From assembly GCF_001021505.1 (NCBI RefSeq), contig NZ_LDPO01000005.1, positions 124,001 to 188,000 of the forward strand: a stretch of 64,000 nt of DNA, read 5' to 3'. Position 1 is the stretch's first letter. Each line of letters opens with the position of its first letter. This document shows positions 63,295 to 64,000 of the stretch, one piece after another. Below the pieces are notes generated by a model. The model searched no databases. It saw only the letters and a list, made by a program, of their open reading frames with translations, and was not told the origin of the DNA. The position numbers and the translations under genes are program-made. The stretch comes from Mycolicibacter heraklionensis (GTDB lineage: Bacteria; Actinomycetota; Actinomycetes; Mycobacteriales; Mycobacteriaceae).

Positions 63295-64000
63295 GTGGAA
63301 CAACTACGCGGTGCGATACGGACCTACGCCTGGGGCTCGAGGACAGCTATCGCCGAGTTCACCGGGCGCCCGGTGCCGGCGGCGCATCCGGAGGCCGAGC
63401 TGTGGTTGGGTGCACACCCGGGGGATCCGGCCTGCCTGGAGACCGATACCGGCGAGGTGTCGTTGCTCAGTGTTCTGACCCGAGACCCGGAGGGTCAGCT
63501 GGGCCCGGTGGCCCAGGCGCGGTTCGGTGACCGGCTGCCGTTTCTGGTCAAGGTGCTGGCCGCCGACGAGCCGCTGTCGCTGCAGGCCCACCCCAGTGCC
63601 ATGCAGGCGATCGAGGGCTACGAGCGCGAAGAGCGGCTCGGGGTCCCGGTGTCCTCGCCGATCCGCAACTACCGCGACACCAGCCACAAGCCGGAACTGC
63701 TGGTGGCGCTGCAGCCGTTTGAGGCGCTGGCCGGGTTCCGGCCGGTGGCGCGCACCATCGAGCTGCTGAGGGCGCTGGCGGTATCCGACCTGGACCCGTT
63801 CATCGACCTGCTCGGCGGCCAGTCCGGTGACGGCCAGTCCGATGCGCAGTGCGACGCCGACGGGCTTCGGGCGCTGTTCACCACCTGGATCACCGCACCC
63901 CAACCTGATCTGGACGTGTTGGTGCCCGCGGTGCTCGAAGGGGCCATCCAGTACCTCAGCTCCGAGGCCGGCGAGTTCTCCGCGGAGGCCAAGACGGTGC
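63295..64000 (+). CDS. manA: Mannose-6-phosphate isomerase ManA (3' end outside the window)
   Basis: The first 235 residues are present. Type I phosphomannose isomerase: TYAWGSRTAIAEFTGRPVPA, ELWLGAHPGDPACL, zinc site VKVLAADEPLSLQAHPSAMQ, and NYRDTSHKPELLVALQPF. It interconverts fructose-6-phosphate and mannose-6-phosphate, the first step towards GDP-mannose. GTG 63295 gives the usual start VEQLRGAIRTYAWG; an extra GQSGDGQSDAQCDADG insert lies near residue 180. The gene runs off the window. Confidence 0.93.
   Translation, partial: MEQLRGAIRTYAWGSRTAIAEFTGRPVPAAHPEAELWLGAHPGDPACLETDTGEVSLLSVLTRDPEGQLGPVAQARFGDRLPFLVKVLAADEPLSLQAHPSAMQAIEGYEREERLGVPVSSPIRNYRDTSHKPELLVALQPFEALAGFRPVARTIELLRALAVSDLDPFIDLLGGQSGDGQSDAQCDADGLRALFTTWITAPQPDLDVLVPAVLEGAIQYLSSEAGEFSAEAKTV

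Overview
The window is GC-rich, gene-dense mycobacterial chromosome. The gene content points to Mycobacteriaceae: an 18-kDa-antigen-type Hsp20, WhiB2, FbiA and FbiB for coenzyme F420, PknD with a beta-propeller sensor, CtpC with PacL1, a 13E12-family HNH protein, a PE-PPE-domain esterase, and mycolate-type acyl-CoA carboxylase subunits. From about 21.2 kb to the end, the gene order follows the Mycobacterium tuberculosis block Rv3285 back to Rv3255c, with several insertions. The species cannot be named from the sequence alone. No rRNA, tRNA, CRISPR array or intact insertion sequence was seen.

Region 1 (1 to about 20.9 kb) is a stress and accessory region. It holds a MerR regulator divergent from hsp18, a J-domain protein, and two overlapping genes for MEDS-domain sensors. 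One sensor continues out of frame into a STAS domain and the other carries an anti-sigma-type ATPase domain. Next come small membrane proteins, an oxidoreductase operon (membrane protein, gluconate-dehydrogenase subunit-3-like protein, GMC oxidoreductase, SDR), a universal stress protein, ChaB joined to a seven-gene Mrp/Mbh-type cation antiporter operon, a phosphoesterase/nucleotidyltransferase-BON/HAD operon, a large KatE catalase, a STAS protein, a ferritin-like redox protein, an F420-dependent oxidoreductase and a UsfY-family protein. At least five promoters of the mycobacterial SigF type (GTTT, 15 to 17 bases, GGGTA) sit just before genes here. The sigF and rsbW genes themselves are absent from the place beside accA3 where M. 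tuberculosis has them.

Region 2 (20.8 to 34.7 kb) is the acyl-CoA carboxylase locus: accA3, a SufE-like gene, sseA, maf, accE5 and accD5. A 63-bp tandem repeat carries a small reading frame that links accD5 to accE5 in the manner of a mycobacterial interspersed repetitive unit. A 13E12 protein and a lipase-type esterase separate accD5 from birA. A PH-domain protein, a GtrA-family protein, purK, purE and fadE25 follow.

Region 3 (34.8 to 44.4 kb) is not part of the M. tuberculosis order. It holds a class V aminotransferase, pta-ackA, a LuxR gene remnant with a strong hairpin, a DUF2339 membrane protein, and pstS-pknD.

Region 4 (44.4 to 64 kb) returns to the conserved block: a cation-transporter-like protein, ctpC-pacL1, a PE-PPE esterase, a TIGR03089 protein, an LCP ligase, rmlD-wbbL-mannose-1-phosphate guanylyltransferase for cell-wall sugars, fbiA-fbiB, whiB2, DUF3499, phosphomannomutase, a TobH-like protein and manA, which is cut by the window end. 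A vapBC pair and a broken cyclase-type regulator fragment are inserted before the Nudix-fbiB-fbiA operon.

Functional threads include mannose activation (manA, phosphomannomutase, guanylyltransferase), dTDP-rhamnose and linker synthesis (rmlD, wbbL), F420 synthesis with an F420 user, metal export, and a general stress regulon.
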